A DNA stretch of 64,000 nucleotides, taken from contig NZ_CP065230.1 of the NCBI RefSeq assembly GCF_015767635.1, positions 4,086,503-4,150,502 on the forward strand, written 5' to 3'. Positions 33,593-45,821 of the stretch are shown here, piece after piece (position 1 is the stretch's first letter; each line of letters opens with the position of its first letter). The DNA comes from Halomonas sp. A40-4. GTDB taxonomy: Bacteria; Pseudomonadota; Gammaproteobacteria; Pseudomonadales; Halomonadaceae. The notes below the pieces were generated by a model that saw nothing but the letters and a program-made list of their open reading frames with translations, had not been told where the DNA came from and searched no databases. Position numbers and translations under genes: made by a program.

Positions 33593-35137
33593 TTACCAGC
33601 TCTGAGTCGCCTTGAACTTCTCGAGACCCGACTTCAAGCCGCCTTGGATCTCTTCGTTGTAGTCGCCGGTCTGGTTGATCTTGTCGAGCAAGTCGCTGTG
33701 CTCAGCCTTCATGTAGTCGTGCAGGGCACGCTCGAAGTCCAGCACTTTATTGACTTCGACATCATCCAGGTGACCTTCGTTGGCGGCGTAAAGCGTAAGC
33801 GCCATCTCGGCTACCGACATCGGCGAGTATTGGTGTTGCTTCATCAGCTCGGTGACGCGCTGACCATGTTCAAGTTGCTTGCGGGTGGCTTCGTCCAGGT
33901 CAGACGCAAACTGCGAGAATGCCGCCAGTTCGCGATACTGAGCCAGCGCAAGGCGCACGCTACCGCCGAGCTTCTTGATAATCTTGGTCTGCGCCGAACC
34001 ACCAACACGCGATACCGAAAGACCCGCGTTGATTGCCGGCCGGATACCCGAGTTGAACAGGTTGGTCTCAAGGAAGATCTGACCGTCAGTGATCGAGATC
34101 ACGTTGGTCGGAACGAACGCAGACACGTCGCCACCCTGGGTTTCGATGATCGGCAGCGCGGTCAAGGAACCGGTCTTGCCTTTCACTTCGCCGCCCGTAA
34201 ACTTCTCAACGTAGTCAACGTTCACTCGAGCAGCCCGCTCAAGCAGACGCGAGTGGAGATAGAAAACGTCACCTGGGTAGGCTTCACGACCCGGCGGACG
34301 ACGCAGCAACAGCGATACCTGACGATAAGCCACGGCCTGCTTGGAAAGATCGTCATAGACAATCATTGCGTCTTCGCCGCGGTCACGGAAATATTCGCCC
34401 ATGGTACAGCCGGAATAGGCCGCCAGGAACTGCATGGGTGCCGGGTCGGCAGCGCCAGCAGCGACGATGATGGTGTGTTCCATCGCGCCGTGCTCTTCGA
34501 GCTTGCGTACCACGTTGGCAATGGTCGACTGCTTCTGACCAATGGCGACGTAAACACAGGTCACGCCCTTGCCTTTCTGGTTGATGATGGCATCAATGGC
34601 AATGGCGGATTTACCAATCTGACGGTCACCGATGATCAGCTCACGCTGACCACGGCCGATCGGCACCATGGAGTCAATCGACTTCAGGCCGGTTTGAATC
34701 GGCTCATCGACTGACTGGCGGGTGATAACACCCGGGGCGACCTTTTCTACTGCATCGGTCAGCTTGGCATTGATATCGCCTTTGCCGTCGATGGGATTAC
34801 CCAACGCATCGACAACACGACCAATCAGCTCGGGGCCTACCGGTACTTCGAGAATACGACCAGTACACTTCGCGGTCATGCCCTCTTCAAGCAACAGGTA
34901 GTCACCCAGCACCACGGCACCCACGGAGTCACGCTCCAGGTTGAGTACCATGCCAAAAACGCTGTTGGGGAATTCGATCATTTCACCGAACATCGCGTCT
35001 TCGAGGCCGTGAACTTTCACGATACCGTCGGAAACACTGACGATGGTGCCCTCATTACGGGCTTCAGATGCGACGTCAAGCTTCTCGATTCGCTGCTTGA
35101 TGATGTCGCTGATCTCGGAAGGATTCAATTGCTGCAT
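33593..35137 (-). CDS. atpA: F1Fo ATP synthase subunit alpha
   Basis: A 514-aa non-catalytic nucleotide-binding subunit. P-loop [11 protein letters not shown], then [19 protein letters not shown] [33 protein letters not shown] and the signature [17 protein letters not shown] are present. The N-terminal [17 protein letters not shown] helix binds delta. The spacing to atpH is 16 nt. Confidence 0.97.
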   Translation of the reverse strand: MQQLNPSEISDIIKQRIEKLDVASEARNEGTIVSVSDGIVKVHGLEDAMFGEMIEFPNSVFGMVLNLERDSVGAVVLGDYLLLEEGMTAKCTGRILEVPVGPELIGRVVDALGNPIDGKGDINAKLTDAVEKVAPGVITRQSVDEPIQTGLKSIDSMVPIGRGQRELIIGDRQIGKSAIAIDAIINQKGKGVTCVYVAIGQKQSTIANVVRKLEEHGAMEHTIIVAAGAADPAPMQFLAAYSGCTMGEYFRDRGEDAMIVYDDLSKQAVAYRQVSLLLRRPPGREAYPGDVFYLHSRLLERAARVNVDYVEKFTGGEVKGKTGSLTALPIIETQGGDVSAFVPTNVISITDGQIFLETNLFNSGIRPAINAGLSVSRVGGSAQTKIIKKLGGSVRLALAQYRELAAFSQFASDLDEATRKQLEHGQRVTELMKQHQYSPMSVAEMALTLYAANEGHLDDVEVNKVLDFERALHDYMKAEHSDLLDKINQTGDYNEEIQGGLKSGLEKFKATQSW

Positions 35138-35153
35138 GCCATGTCCCTCAGAC

Positions 35154-35690
35154 TCAAGCGGTTAACGCGTCGGAAAGGCGGTTCAATCGTCCACGTACCG
35201 AACCGTCAATGACGGTATCGCCGGCACGCAGGATGACGCCACCAATCAGCGTTTTATCCACTTGAGTGGTAATGGAGATTTCGCGATTCAGACGTTTCTT
35301 GAGCGCGTTCTTTAGCTTGGTTTTCTGCTTGCTATCGAGCTTGTAGGCCGATAACACCACGACATCAACCCGCTGTTCATGATCGGCGCGCAGGCGCTCG
35401 AACTGATCAGCCATTGATGGCAAGGCGTTAAGCCGACCTTCATCTGCCAGCGTGTCCAGAAACCGCCGTTGAGCATCATCGCCTTGATCGGGCAAGACGC
35501 CCGCCAGCAACTCAGCTTTCTGTTCGGCCAGTAGTTTCGGATTACCCAGCAAACGATGCACATCACTGTCTGTGACGGCTTGACTCAAAGATGCAAGCGC
35601 TTTTGACCAGCTATCCAGCGCCTCATGATCACGCGCGTATTCAAACGCCGCCTTAGCGTAAGGACGAGCGACGGTCAGTAATTCCGCCAT
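35154..35690 (-). CDS. atpH: F1Fo ATP synthase subunit delta
   Basis: A 178-aa stator subunit that joins F1 alpha to the b stalk. It has the N-terminal [14 protein letters not shown] helix and the C-terminal signature [25 protein letters not shown]. The gene follows atpF by 11 nt. Confidence 0.96.
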   Translation of the reverse strand: MAELLTVARPYAKAAFEYARDHEALDSWSKALASLSQAVTDSDVHRLLGNPKLLAEQKAELLAGVLPDQGDDAQRRFLDTLADEGRLNALPSMADQFERLRADHEQRVDVVVLSAYKLDSKQKTKLKNALKKRLNREISITTQVDKTLIGGVILRAGDTVIDGSVRGRLNRLSDALTA

Positions 35691-35701
35691 GATTCACCTC
35701 C

Positions 35702-36172
35702 TTACAGTTCAGCAGCCAGCTCATCGAGTAACTTGCGATGGGCTTGTTCGTCGACCGACGCTTCCAAGACGCGCTCAGCACCGATGATGGCAAGGTGAGA
35801 GACTTGGGCACGAAGATCCTCTTTAGCACGGTTCACTTCTTGCTCAATCTCGGAACGTGCGCTTGCCACCAGACGTTCGCCTTCGGCGCGGGCCTGATCG
35901 CGAGCTTCTTCAACGATCTGAGCAGAACGCTTGTTGGCCTGCTCGAGAATTTGAGAAGCCTGTTCCTTGCTCTCACGCAGGGTCTGCTCGGCTTTCTCCT
36001 GGGCGACTTCGAGATCGCGAGAAGCACGGCTGGCTGCGTCCAGGCCATCAGCAATTTTCTTCTGACGCTCATGGAGCGCGTTGCTGATCGGTGGCCACAC
36101 ATACTTTATGCAAAACCAGACAAAGATCGCGAATGCGATCGTCTGCCCAATTAGCGTCATGTTGATATTCAC
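35702..36172 (-). CDS. atpF: F1Fo ATP synthase subunit b
   Basis: A 156-aa peripheral stalk subunit. One N-terminal TM helix ([20 protein letters not shown]) is followed by a long charged Ala/Glu/Arg-rich coiled coil ending [12 protein letters not shown]. The length matches E. coli (156 aa). Confidence 0.97.
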   Translation of the reverse strand: MNINMTLIGQTIAFAIFVWFCIKYVWPPISNALHERQKKIADGLDAASRASRDLEVAQEKAEQTLRESKEQASQILEQANKRSAQIVEEARDQARAEGERLVASARSEIEQEVNRAKEDLRAQVSHLAIIGAERVLEASVDEQAHRKLLDELAAEL

Positions 36173-36249
36173 AGGGATGTACCTCTGACAGGTTCGTGGC
36201 GACCGGAGTGAAACAGAACCGAGCGGAATGCCGCTCGGCTAAGCTGTCA

Positions 36250-36495
<246 letters not shown>

Positions 36496-36559
36496 TCAAG
36501 GTTAAGGTCAAGGTTGAGGGTTGATGTTAAAGGTTAACGTATTGCAAGCATTGCTCCGT

Positions 36560-37814
<1,255 letters not shown>

Positions 37815-37882
37815 CAAGCTATGTCAAAAGCCATGTTTACAGGCAATGAACAACCTTGCGCAGCCTGCACAAATCTTGCGCG

Positions 37883-37911
37883 ATTATAGGGAAGGGCTAT
37901 AAGACCTTCAA
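37883..37911 (-). promoter_or_regulatory. Sigma-70 promoter of the atp operon
   Basis: On the minus strand TTGAAG (37906-37911) and a perfect TATAAT (37883-37888) are separated by exactly 17 bp. Transcription should start near 37876, about 60 nt before atpI. Confidence 0.75.
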
Positions 37912-37964
37912 CCGAAGTTGTGGGTATTTCACTCTCTCAAGCGCCGATATGCGACCAAAGAGTG

Positions 37965-37992
37965 AAAAAACAGCTTTTTTCCGCCGTTTTTT
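37965..37992 (-). terminator. Terminator downstream of parB
   Basis: AAAAAACAGC and GCCGTTTTTT form a 10-bp stem (one G-U wobble in the RNA) with T-runs on both sides. It lies 10 nt after the parB stop codon and upstream of the atp promoter. Confidence 0.65.
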
Positions 37993-38002
37993 AATAAGCC
38001 TG

Positions 38003-38917
38003 CTATTTAATATGCTCAAGGATACCGTCCAACTCTTCCAGGCTGGTATAGCGAATCGTGACTTTTCCTTTGCCTCTCTGGCCATGGTCAATGGACACAG
38101 GGGCGCCGAGCAGTTCTCCCAGTTGAGTTTCCAGACGCGCTACGTCAGAGGTTTTTGCCTGACGCCTGGGTGTGGGTGCTACCGGTTGGCTTTGGACTTT
38201 CTTGACCAACGCTTCCGTGGCACGAACGGTGAGGTCATTATTGACCACTTCGTGGGCAACCTGGCGCTGCTGAGCACTATTGAGTGTCAAAAGCGCACGC
38301 GCATGCCCCATATCCAGATCTCCCCGTTCGAGCAGCGTCTGAACCTCATTATCCAGTGCCAGCAAGCGTAACAGATTGGCCACCTGGGTACGCGATTTGC
38401 CTACCGCATCGGCCATCTGTTGCTGGGTCATTTCAAACTCGTCGCCTAACCGTTTCAATGCCAGCGCCTCTTCGATGGCATTGAGGTTCTCGCGCTGAAT
38501 GTTTTCGATCAATGCCAGCGCCAGGGCGACTTCGTCGCTGACGTCCCGGATAACCGCGGGAATAACGTCCAACTCAGCAAGCTGAGCCGCCCGCCAACGG
38601 CGTTCGCCGGCGACAATCTCGTAGCGGTCTTCGCCAATCGGGCGCACTACAATGGGCTGCATGACCCCCTGAGCACGGATCGAGTCGGCTAGCTCTTCCA
38701 GCGCTTCCGGCTGGATATCGCGGCGCGGCTGATACTTACCCCGTGATAGCTGGCCGAGCGGCAAACGTTCAAGGCGTTCCTGAGTCGGTGAGGTAGCCGT
38801 ATCCGCAGCACCATCGCTATCTGCTGAAGCTGCTGTCAGTTCAAGGCTATCGCGGCGACGTGCACCAGCACCAATCAGAGCATCCAAGCCACGTCCTAGC
38901 GCGGGTTTACGCGTCAT
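38003..38917 (-). CDS. parB: Chromosome-partitioning protein ParB (Spo0J)
   Basis: A CTPase clamp of about 304 aa that loads at parS and spreads. The N-terminal RKPALGRGLDALIG is the ParA-interacting tail. The CTP-binding region carries QPRRDIQPEALEELADSI and GERRWRAAQ, and the HTH follows with GKSRTQVANLLRLL. A C-terminal dimerisation domain ends the protein. Start 38917 is chosen because GAGGG lies 7 nt upstream; ATG 38923 overlaps that site. It is downstream of parA. Confidence 0.96.
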   Translation of the reverse strand: MTRKPALGRGLDALIGAGARRRDSLELTAASADSDGAADTATSPTQERLERLPLGQLSRGKYQPRRDIQPEALEELADSIRAQGVMQPIVVRPIGEDRYEIVAGERRWRAAQLAELDVIPAVIRDVSDEVALALALIENIQRENLNAIEEALALKRLGDEFEMTQQQMADAVGKSRTQVANLLRLLALDNEVQTLLERGDLDMGHARALLTLNSAQQRQVAHEVVNNDLTVRATEALVKKVQSQPVAPTPRRQAKTSDVARLETQLGELLGAPVSIDHGQRGKGKVTIRYTSLEELDGILEHIK

Positions 38918-38954
38918 GGGCATTCCCTCGTGATAAATAGATCAGTCGTGGTGA

Positions 38955-39722
38955 TTATAGCGCGAGTCGACGAATTAGCTCTTTCGCTAACACACGGTAA
39001 GCCTGGCTGCCGCGGGAGAAGCGCGCGTATTGGGTAACCGGCAGGCCATGGCTGGGCGCTTCAGCCACTTTAACATTACGCGGAATCGTGGTTTTCAGCA
39101 GTGCATCCCCGAAATAATCGCGCAGTTGCTTGTCGACTTCACGGGTCAGGCTGGTGCGTTTATCGTACATGGTACGCAAAATACCGGAGACAGCCAGATC
39201 AGGGTTGATGCTCTGTTTAATCTGCTCGACCGTGTCCAGCAGCGCCGAAAGGCCTTCCAGTGCATAGAATTCACACTGCAGTGGAATCAACACGCCGTGT
39301 GCCGCTGTAAGGGCATTCACTGTCAGCATATTAAGCGACGGCGGGCAGTCAATCAGTACGACGTCGTATTGTGACAATACGCCCGACAGCGCCGTCGTCA
39401 AGCCACTTTCGCGGTGGTCTGAATGCATGAGTTCGACCTCCGCGGCGGTCAAGTCGCCGTTGCTGGGCAGCACATCGTATTTCACGGGCGGCTGCCGGAC
39501 AATCGTATCGGCAGCACTCGCCTCACCTAACAGGACGTCGAGAACGCTTTTTTCCAAGCTGTGCTTGTCGATACCACTGCCCATGCTGGCGTGCCCCTGT
39601 GGATCAAGATCCACCAGGAGTACACGGCGGTCGAGTCCGGCGAAGCTGGCCGCCAAGTTGACGGCTGAAGTGGACTTGCCCACGCCGCCTTTCTGGTTGG
39701 TCAGGGCAATGATCTGGCTCAC
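38955..39722 (-). CDS. parA: Chromosome-partitioning ATPase ParA (Soj)
   Basis: A 255-aa deviant Walker ATPase: KGGVGKST near residue 10, LVDLDPQGHASMG and VLIDCPPSLNML. With ParB it moves the origin region to the cell poles. Translation starts at GTG 39722, immediately after the rsmG stop (TAA-GTG), so the two are translationally linked. It lacks the N-terminal extension of plasmid ParA proteins. Confidence 0.96.
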   Translation of the reverse strand: MSQIIALTNQKGGVGKSTSAVNLAASFAGLDRRVLLVDLDPQGHASMGSGIDKHSLEKSVLDVLLGEASAADTIVRQPPVKYDVLPSNGDLTAAEVELMHSDHRESGLTTALSGVLSQYDVVLIDCPPSLNMLTVNALTAAHGVLIPLQCEFYALEGLSALLDTVEQIKQSINPDLAVSGILRTMYDKRTSLTREVDKQLRDYFGDALLKTTIPRNVKVAEAPSHGLPVTQYARFSRGSQAYRVLAKELIRRLAL

Positions 39723-40388
39723 TTACTCAACTCCTTGTGGGGTCAGAATCAACAGCTGTCGCTCGGCCGTCTCAAATGGGACATGTAACGCGTGTCTTGC
39801 ATAAAGCTGAACATCACCCGGCAGATCACGCAATTCTTCATTGGCACCAGGGCCTTTCATCGCCAGCCACTGTCCTTCCGCCGTCGGAAGTTTTCGCGTC
39901 AGATTGACAAAATCCACCAAACTGGCAAATGCCCGCGAAATCACTTGATCAAAGACGCTGTCAGCAAACTGCTCTACCCGCGCTTGAACGGGGGTCACGT
40001 TCGACAATCCGAGCTCCATTACCGCCTGGCGCTGAAAGCGGACTTTCTTGCCGTTGCTGTCCAGAAGGGTCACGGATAGCTCGGGCTTGAGAATGGCCAG
40101 GACCAGCCCCGGCAACCCGGGACCTGCACCAACATCAAGAAGCTTGGGCCCTTCGACAAACGGCAGCACGGCTGCACTATCCAGCACGTGGCGCGATACC
40201 ATGTCGTTAACATCGCGTACTGCGGTGAGATTATAAGCCCGGTTCCACTTGTGCAATAGCGCAAGCAGGCCCAGCAGTTGATCACGCTGCTGGGCTGTTA
40301 TTGGGGTGCCTAATGCGCTGAGACCTTCATCCAGCCGCGTTTCGACCTGGCTGGGTAAATCGGAAAACAGCGTTGATACGCCGCTCAT
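39723..40388 (-). CDS. rsmG: 16S rRNA (guanine-527-N7)-methyltransferase
   Basis: A 221-aa Rossmann methyltransferase. It contains [17 protein letters not shown] (SAM-binding loop) and [21 protein letters not shown]. It methylates G527 in 16S rRNA; loss in other bacteria gives low-level streptomycin resistance. Its start overlaps the mnmG stop by 4 nt (ATGA). Confidence 0.96.
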   Translation of the reverse strand: MSGVSTLFSDLPSQVETRLDEGLSALGTPITAQQRDQLLGLLALLHKWNRAYNLTAVRDVNDMVSRHVLDSAAVLPFVEGPKLLDVGAGPGLPGLVLAILKPELSVTLLDSNGKKVRFQRQAVMELGLSNVTPVQARVEQFADSVFDQVISRAFASLVDFVNLTRKLPTAEGQWLAMKGPGANEELRDLPGDVQLYARHALHVPFETAERQLLILTPQGVE

Positions 40389-42289
40389 CCGTTGGCCACC
40401 TCGGGTGTCGATATCAGCCGACGTTTCTTGAGTTGAATCAGCAATATCGATACGGCCGCAGGCGTCACGCCCGAAATACGCGCCGCCTGGGCGAGAGTTT
40501 CAGGCCGTGCTTCGCTGAGTTTTTGGCGAATCTCATTGGACAGGCCTTCAACGCGGTGATAATCCAGATCAGCAGGTAGGGGCATCGCCTCATGGCGTTT
40601 GAGTTTATCAATCTCGTCCTGCTGACGATCGATATACCCCTGATATTTTGCCTGAATCTGCACTTGTTCAGCCACGGCCTCGTCGGTCACCGGAGAAGCT
40701 TCCAGACCGGGAAGATGGGTCAAGGTCGCATAGCTCAGTTCCGGGCGTTTCAGCAGATCGCTCAACCGGTACTCGCGGTTCAACGCCTGGCCGGTGTGCT
40801 CGGCGATAACAGCGGCGGCCGGGCTTTTCGGCTGAACCCAGGTACTGGCAAGCCGAGCCGACTCGTGCTCGATGGCATCGCGCTTTTTACTGAACGCTGC
40901 CCAGCGCATGTCATCCACCAGCCCCAATTCGCGACCTTTTTCAGTGAGCCGGAGATCGGCGTTGTCTTCACGCAGCAACAGACGGTATTCCGCGCGTGAC
41001 GTGAACATGCGGTAGGGCTCCTTGGTACCCATGGTGATCAGATCATCGACCAGTACCCCAAGGTAAGCTTCGTCACGGCGTGGATACCACGCTTCCAACT
41101 GCCTGGCACGGCGTGCCGCGTTCAGTCCAGCGAGCAAGCCCTGAGCCCCGGCTTCTTCGTAACCGGTAGTGCCGTTGATTTGTCCGGCAAAAAACAGGTT
41201 GTGGATAAACTTGGTTTCCAGGGAGTGCTGCAAATCCCGTGGATCAAAGAAATCGTACTCGATTGCGTAGCCTGGCCGGGTGATATGCGCGTTTTCCATT
41301 CCCTTGATCGAGCGTACGACCTGAAGCTGTATATCGAACGGCAATGAAGTGGAAATGCCGTTGGGATACAGCTCATTGGTATCCAGGCCTTCGGGTTCGA
41401 TAAATATCTGGTGGCTCGATTTATCGGCAAAGCGATGGACCTTGTCTTCAATCGAAGGGCAATAGCGTGGCCCGATGCCCTCGATCACGCCCGAATACAT
41501 TGGTGAACGTTCGAGGTTCGCCATGATGATCTCATGGGTGCGCTCGTTGGTGTGCCCAATGTGACAGCTCATCTGTTCGGGGTGCATTTCCCTTGAACCC
41601 AGATAGGACATCACCGGCGTTGGCGTGTCACCAGGTTGTTCTTCAAGTTGAGAGAAATCAACGGTTTTAGCATCAATGCGTGGGGGTGTACCGGTTTTCA
41701 GACGATCAACCCGGAACGGCAGGGCACGCAGTCGCTCAGCCAATGCATTGGAGGGCGCATCGCCTGCTCGGCCACCGCGAGTTTGATCAAGTCCGATGTG
41801 GATCACACCGCCGAGAAAAGTACCGGTCGAGAGCACGACGGATTCACTGTGAAACCGGATACCGGTTTCCGTCACCACGCCCCGCACGGTGTCGTTATCC
41901 ACAATCAGATCGCCCGCGGCCTGCTGGAAAATCGTCAGATTTGGTTGGTTTTCAAGCATGCCACGAATGGCTGCTTTGTAGCGTACGCGGTCAGCCTGGG
42001 CGCGGGTCGCTCGAACCGCTGGCCCCTTACGTGCGTTCAAGACACGAAACTGGATGCCACCTGCGTCTGTGGCAAGACCCATGGCGCCGCCTAACGCGTC
42101 AATTTCCTTGACGAGATGGCTCTTGCCGATCCCGCCAATTGCCGGATTACACGACATTTGGCCGAGCGTTTCGATGTTGTGCGTAAGCAACAGGGTTTGA
42201 CAGCCCATGCGAGCAGAGGCCAATGCGGCTTCAGTTCCCGCATGGCCACCGCCGATGACAATGACATCAAAGCGGTCAGGGTAATTCAA
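40385..42289 (-). CDS. mnmG: tRNA uridine-34 5-carboxymethylaminomethyl modification enzyme MnmG (GidA)
   Basis: A 634-aa FAD protein. The dinucleotide-binding motif is [14 protein letters not shown] near the N-terminus, [21 protein letters not shown] follows, and the family signature [11 protein letters not shown] lies mid-protein. With MnmE it modifies wobble U34 of several tRNAs. The MnmE gene is 17.5 kb away here rather than adjacent. The gene is transcribed away from the candidate oriC. Confidence 0.97.
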   Translation of the reverse strand: MNYPDRFDVIVIGGGHAGTEAALASARMGCQTLLLTHNIETLGQMSCNPAIGGIGKSHLVKEIDALGGAMGLATDAGGIQFRVLNARKGPAVRATRAQADRVRYKAAIRGMLENQPNLTIFQQAAGDLIVDNDTVRGVVTETGIRFHSESVVLSTGTFLGGVIHIGLDQTRGGRAGDAPSNALAERLRALPFRVDRLKTGTPPRIDAKTVDFSQLEEQPGDTPTPVMSYLGSREMHPEQMSCHIGHTNERTHEIIMANLERSPMYSGVIEGIGPRYCPSIEDKVHRFADKSSHQIFIEPEGLDTNELYPNGISTSLPFDIQLQVVRSIKGMENAHITRPGYAIEYDFFDPRDLQHSLETKFIHNLFFAGQINGTTGYEEAGAQGLLAGLNAARRARQLEAWYPRRDEAYLGVLVDDLITMGTKEPYRMFTSRAEYRLLLREDNADLRLTEKGRELGLVDDMRWAAFSKKRDAIEHESARLASTWVQPKSPAAAVIAEHTGQALNREYRLSDLLKRPELSYATLTHLPGLEASPVTDEAVAEQVQIQAKYQGYIDRQQDEIDKLKRHEAMPLPADLDYHRVEGLSNEIRQKLSEARPETLAQAARISGVTPAAVSILLIQLKKRRLISTPEVANG

Positions 42290-42389
42290 GAGACACCTCG
42301 TCTTGTGCCATCAGGCACGGATGAGTTGAGTCGGTGCATGCGCACCTTAATTCAATAAGCCCGCCAGTATAAACCCCTTGTGGGTAACC

Positions 42390-42780
42390 GTCAGTTTTTT
42401 CCACACCCCGTTTGTTCAGCAGCGCTTACTAATAACAACATAAATATTATATAAGAGAAGTTCTATTGATGTTGTTACTACTAGTGTGGACAAAATCTGT
42501 TGATAAGCGATTTTATATCTTTTTTATCAATACGTTATATTGTTGACTTCTACATGATTAAACGGCGGATTAACTGAGTAGAAACCGTGTTGGGCCTGTG
42601 GATGAAAGCTTGTTTTATCCACCGCTGTGATGAGACACGGTTTTTCCACTCGTGTATACCAGGGTTGTTACCGTGACTGTGAACAAGGGAAGGAAATACG
42701 CTGCTATCGAGTTCGAAGGCGGCGTGATGCAGGTTAAAAGCAGGTTGTGACAACCTATAGAAATAAATTATCCACAGGCA
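42390..42780. other. Candidate chromosomal replication origin (oriC)
   Basis: This AT-rich non-coding gap upstream of mnmG holds one perfect DnaA box TTATCCACA (42768-42776). One-mismatch boxes are at 42397-42405 (TTTTCCACA), 42485-42493 (inverse, TTGTCCACA), 42498-42506 (inverse, TTATCAACA), 42597-42605 (inverse, TCATCCACA) and 42615-42623 (TTATCCACC). AT-rich stretches at 42430-42460 and 42505-42545 could be the unwinding element. The position beside mnmG (gidA) is the same as E. coli oriC. A competing site is the rpmH-dnaA gap at the right edge. Confidence 0.6.
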
Positions 42781-42811
42781 AAAAAAATGGCCTGTGGTGA
42801 TCACAGGCCAT
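42780..42811 (-). terminator. Rho-independent terminator of the amino-acid ABC transporter operon
   Basis: On the minus strand a perfect ATGGCCTGTG / CACAGGCCAT stem with a short loop is followed by eight T residues. It lies about 35 nt after the ATPase stop codon. Confidence 0.9.
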
Positions 42812-42846
42812 CAAATGTCGGTTACCAAGCGTATTTTTTGGCTAAA

Positions 42847-43605
42847 TCAGTGCTTGAGTACCCGGGCTAAAAACGATTGCGTACGTTCGTGTCGAGGCGC
42901 ATCGAATAGCTGTTCGGGAGGCCCCTCTTCGGTGATTTCCCCCTGGTGAATGAACACCACACGGTCGGCGACTTCACGCGCAAAGCCCATTTCATGGGTG
43001 ACGATCACCATGGTCATGCCCTCTTTAGCGAGCTCTCGCATGGCATCCAGTACCTCGCCAATCATTTCGGGGTCCAGCGCCGACGTAGGCTCGTCAAACA
43101 GCATTAATCGCGGTTCCATGGCAAGTGCACGTGCGAGTGCCACACGCTGCTGCTGACCGCCAGACAGCTGGCTGGGATACTTATCCGCCTGGTCGGAGAT
43201 CCCAACGCGGTCAAGCAGACGCTTGGCAGCTTCCAGGGCGTCTGAACGGTTCCAGCCACGTACTTTCATGGGAGCGAGGGTGATATTGTCGATAACGCTT
43301 AAATGAGGAAACAGGTTGAATTGCTGAAACACCATGCCGACTTCGGTACGGATGGTTTGCAGTGCCTGGCTACTCTTGCCGTTAGGTAGCAACTCGTTAC
43401 CGTCAACTTCCAGTGAACCGGTCTGGAATTCTTCCAGTCCGTTGATGCAGCGGATCAGGGTGGATTTACCCGACCCACTTGCACCGATCACCACGACCAC
43501 TTCGCCAGGTGTGATGTGCATATCTATGTCTTTGAGTACGTGCAGGCTACCAAAGTGTTTATTGAGCTGCTGCATACGCACAATCTGCTGAGCTTTGTCG
43601 TTCAT
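42847..43605 (-). CDS. Polar amino-acid ABC transporter ATPase (GlnQ-like)
   Basis: A 252-aa nucleotide-binding subunit: Walker [11 protein letters not shown]-loop [11 protein letters not shown], signature [15 protein letters not shown], Walker [13 protein letters not shown] and H-loop VTHEM. GlnQ/HisP-type proteins have this size. It is the third gene of a periplasmic-binding-protein, permease, ATPase operon. Confidence 0.95.
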   Translation of the reverse strand: MNDKAQQIVRMQQLNKHFGSLHVLKDIDMHITPGEVVVVIGASGSGKSTLIRCINGLEEFQTGSLEVDGNELLPNGKSSQALQTIRTEVGMVFQQFNLFPHLSVIDNITLAPMKVRGWNRSDALEAAKRLLDRVGISDQADKYPSQLSGGQQQRVALARALAMEPRLMLFDEPTSALDPEMIGEVLDAMRELAKEGMTMVIVTHEMGFAREVADRVVFIHQGEITEEGPPEQLFDAPRHERTQSFLARVLKH

Positions 43606-43616
43606 TGTGCGTCTCC

Positions 43617-44288
43617 TTATTGGCCTACCAAGCCTTTGTTTTCAAGCTGTCGCAAGATGATTGAAAGGGTCCAGGTGATAGCCAGGTACATGATGGCCAC
43701 CATCAGATAGACTTCCATCGCGGTAAAGGTGCTGGCGATATAAACCTGGCCTTGACGAACCAGCTCACCCACCCCGATTACCGAAAATAAAGAGGTATCC
43801 TTGATGCTGATGATACTTTGATTACCCAGGGGCGGGATCATCCGGCGAAATGCCTGAGGCCAGATAACGTAACGAAACGACTGGGTACGTGAAAGACCCA
43901 GCGACAGGGAGGCTTCCCGCTGGCCACGTTCAATGGATTGAACACCGCCCCGCACGATTTCGGAAATATAAGCCCCCGAGTTCACCGCTATGGCCGCAAT
44001 ACCTGCAACGAGCGCATTGATAGGGCTTCCCAACAACTGAGGCAGGCCGTAGAAGATAAACAGCACCTGAACCAGAATCGGCGTGCCGCGAAAGACCTCG
44101 ACGTAGACGATGGCGGGCCAGCGCAGCCAGCGGAGGGGACTTATGCGCAGGAGGCCAAAAAAGATGCCGATAAAAAAACCGATGGCGAGTCCGCCAAAGG
44201 AAATCAGCAGGGTGTAGGGGATCCCCGGTAGCAAATGGGGAATCGAGTTAATGGTCGCTTCCCAATTAAACTCAAAGCTCGGTTCCAC
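43617..44288 (-). CDS. Polar amino-acid ABC transporter permease
   Basis: A 223-aa permease of the HisM/GlnP type with about five TM helices. The N-terminal [20 protein letters not shown] and the EAA loop ([48 protein letters not shown]) are visible. It lies 11 nt upstream of the ATPase gene. A homodimer of this single permease is likely, since no second permease gene is present. Confidence 0.95.
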   Translation of the reverse strand: MEPSFEFNWEATINSIPHLLPGIPYTLLISFGGLAIGFFIGIFFGLLRISPLRWLRWPAIVYVEVFRGTPILVQVLFIFYGLPQLLGSPINALVAGIAAIAVNSGAYISEIVRGGVQSIERGQREASLSLGLSRTQSFRYVIWPQAFRRMIPPLGNQSIISIKDTSLFSVIGVGELVRQGQVYIASTFTAMEVYLMVAIMYLAITWTLSIILRQLENKGLVGQ

Positions 44289-44322
44289 GCGCGTTCTCCT
44301 GAGAGATGAGAAGACAAACGAA

Positions 44323-44352
44323 CAGGGCCGGGGGCGATGCCGCCCGGCCCTG
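44323..44352. repeat. Intra-operon hairpin between binding-protein and permease genes
   Basis: CAGGGCCGGG and CCCGGCCCTG form a perfect 10-bp stem with no T-run. Such hairpins after binding-protein genes often stabilise the upstream mRNA, giving more binding protein than permease. Confidence 0.6.
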
Positions 44353-44382
44353 ATGAAATGGTCAAATAACGTTCAGCGATAA

Positions 44383-45153
44383 TTATTCGTCGCTGGGCGC
44401 TTCACCAAACCATTTTTCATAGATTTCATCGTAGGTGCCGTCTTCGCGCATTTCAGCCAAGGCTTCGTTGGTAGGTTCTACCCACTCGCTGCCTTTGTTG
44501 AAGACGATGCCATATTGCTGGCCTTCGTAGAGGGGACCCACCACTTTAGTACGGCCTTCACCGCGGGTTTGCGAGAAATAAGCCACGTTGGGTGCGTCGT
44601 AGAAGACAGCATCGACGTTGCGGCCCAGCAGGGCCATGTACATGTCGGAAGTGCCGGGGTAGGGCGTATAGTCGGCGTCGTCACCAAACTTTTCTTCCAG
44701 AAAATCGTAGCTGGTGGAGCCTGTTTTGGTGGCGATGGACATGCCTTCCAGGTCATCAATGTCTTCAACGTCGCTATCGGCGCGAACGATGATTCTCAGG
44801 CCTGAATCGTAGTAGGGGTCAGAGAAGTCAACGATCTCCGCCCGTTCTTCGGTAATGGTGATCCCGGCAATGGCGATCTCCTGATTGCCGGTTTGCACCG
44901 CAGGAATAATGCCTGAAAAGTCCATGGTGGTGAGATTGACGTCAAAGCCTGCCCGGTCGGCCACTTCGTTGATGATATCGATGTCGAAGCCAACCATCTC
45001 GCCGGTGTCTTCATCCATCATCTCAAACGGTACGAAACTTGGGTCGGTAGCGACATTGATGCTAGGCGTCTCTTGCGCCTGAGCAGAAGCGCCGCCCAAC
45101 GCAAGCGTCAGGGCGGATAAAGAAAGTACGGTGCTTGATAGCAGCGATTTCAT
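44383..45153 (-). CDS. Periplasmic amino-acid-binding protein
   Basis: A binding protein of about 256 aa (SBP family 3). It has a signal peptide ([18 protein letters not shown]), then [15 protein letters not shown] and the signature [16 protein letters not shown]. The C-terminus is rich in Asp/Glu, as in halophile periplasmic proteins. The ligand is probably a polar amino acid, but specificity cannot be read from the sequence. Start 45153 (MKSLLSSTV) is chosen as the beginning of the signal peptide. Confidence 0.92.
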   Translation of the reverse strand: MKSLLSSTVLSLSALTLALGGASAQAQETPSINVATDPSFVPFEMMDEDTGEMVGFDIDIINEVADRAGFDVNLTTMDFSGIIPAVQTGNQEIAIAGITITEERAEIVDFSDPYYDSGLRIIVRADSDVEDIDDLEGMSIATKTGSTSYDFLEEKFGDDADYTPYPGTSDMYMALLGRNVDAVFYDAPNVAYFSQTRGEGRTKVVGPLYEGQQYGIVFNKGSEWVEPTNEALAEMREDGTYDEIYEKWFGEAPSDE

Positions 45154-45333
45154 AGGTTTTCCCCGTGGTTTGTATGGCAAAGTGCCAGCAAAGCAGTGTG
45201 CACCGCTTTGCGACTGGTACTTAAGCCTGTTATTGACCTAATAACCTTGGCGAGAAACCATCAGGGCGTCAAGTCACGGGTGGGAATTGCGATAAACGCT
45301 GGGTCGACGCAGTTCGATATTCAAGGGAAACCG

Positions 45334-45687
45334 CTACACCATAAATGAAGCCCCGCAACCACATGTAGTGGTGGCATTGGGGTTTTGAACTCGAAAACGC
45401 GCCCCTGCAAGGCCTTCTTCGTAGTCAACGGTTGAGCCCACCAGGTATTGGTAGGAGAGGGGATCAACCACCAGAGCGGCGTCACCAAATTCGATAACCG
45501 TGTCGTCATCGGCAACGTTATCGGCAAAATCGAATCCGTATTGAAAGCCTGAACAGCCACCGCCGGTGACATAAACGCGTAGTTTAAGCGTTGAGTTGTT
45601 TTCCTCTGCCATCAAGGCGTTGATGCGTTTTTGAGCACTATCGGACAACAACAGTGGCGTTGGAACAAAGGATTCTGCGCTGCTCAT
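45334..45687 (-). CDS. erpA: Iron-sulfur cluster insertion protein ErpA
   Basis: A 117-aa A-type carrier with the three Fe-S ligating cysteines: [11 protein letters not shown] and the C-terminal CGCGASF. The length and C-terminal FMV fit ErpA rather than IscA. It passes clusters to apoproteins such as IspG. It has its own intergenic region on both sides. Confidence 0.94.
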   Translation of the reverse strand: MSSAESFVPTPLLLSDSAQKRINALMAEENNSTLKLRVYVTGGGCSGFQYGFDFADNVADDDTVIEFGDAALVVDPLSYQYLVGSTVDYEEGLAGARFRVQNPNATTTCGCGASFMV

Positions 45688-45821
45688 GGCTACCTCCCGT
45701 GAGCGAATGGGGCGAGTGTCGTTTTAGTGACAGACGCTCGCCCCGAAGCGAATAGACTGCATGGATACTAATTATGAGTAAAACCTAGCAAAAGGGTCAA
45801 CTATTACCGACCCAATGGAGG

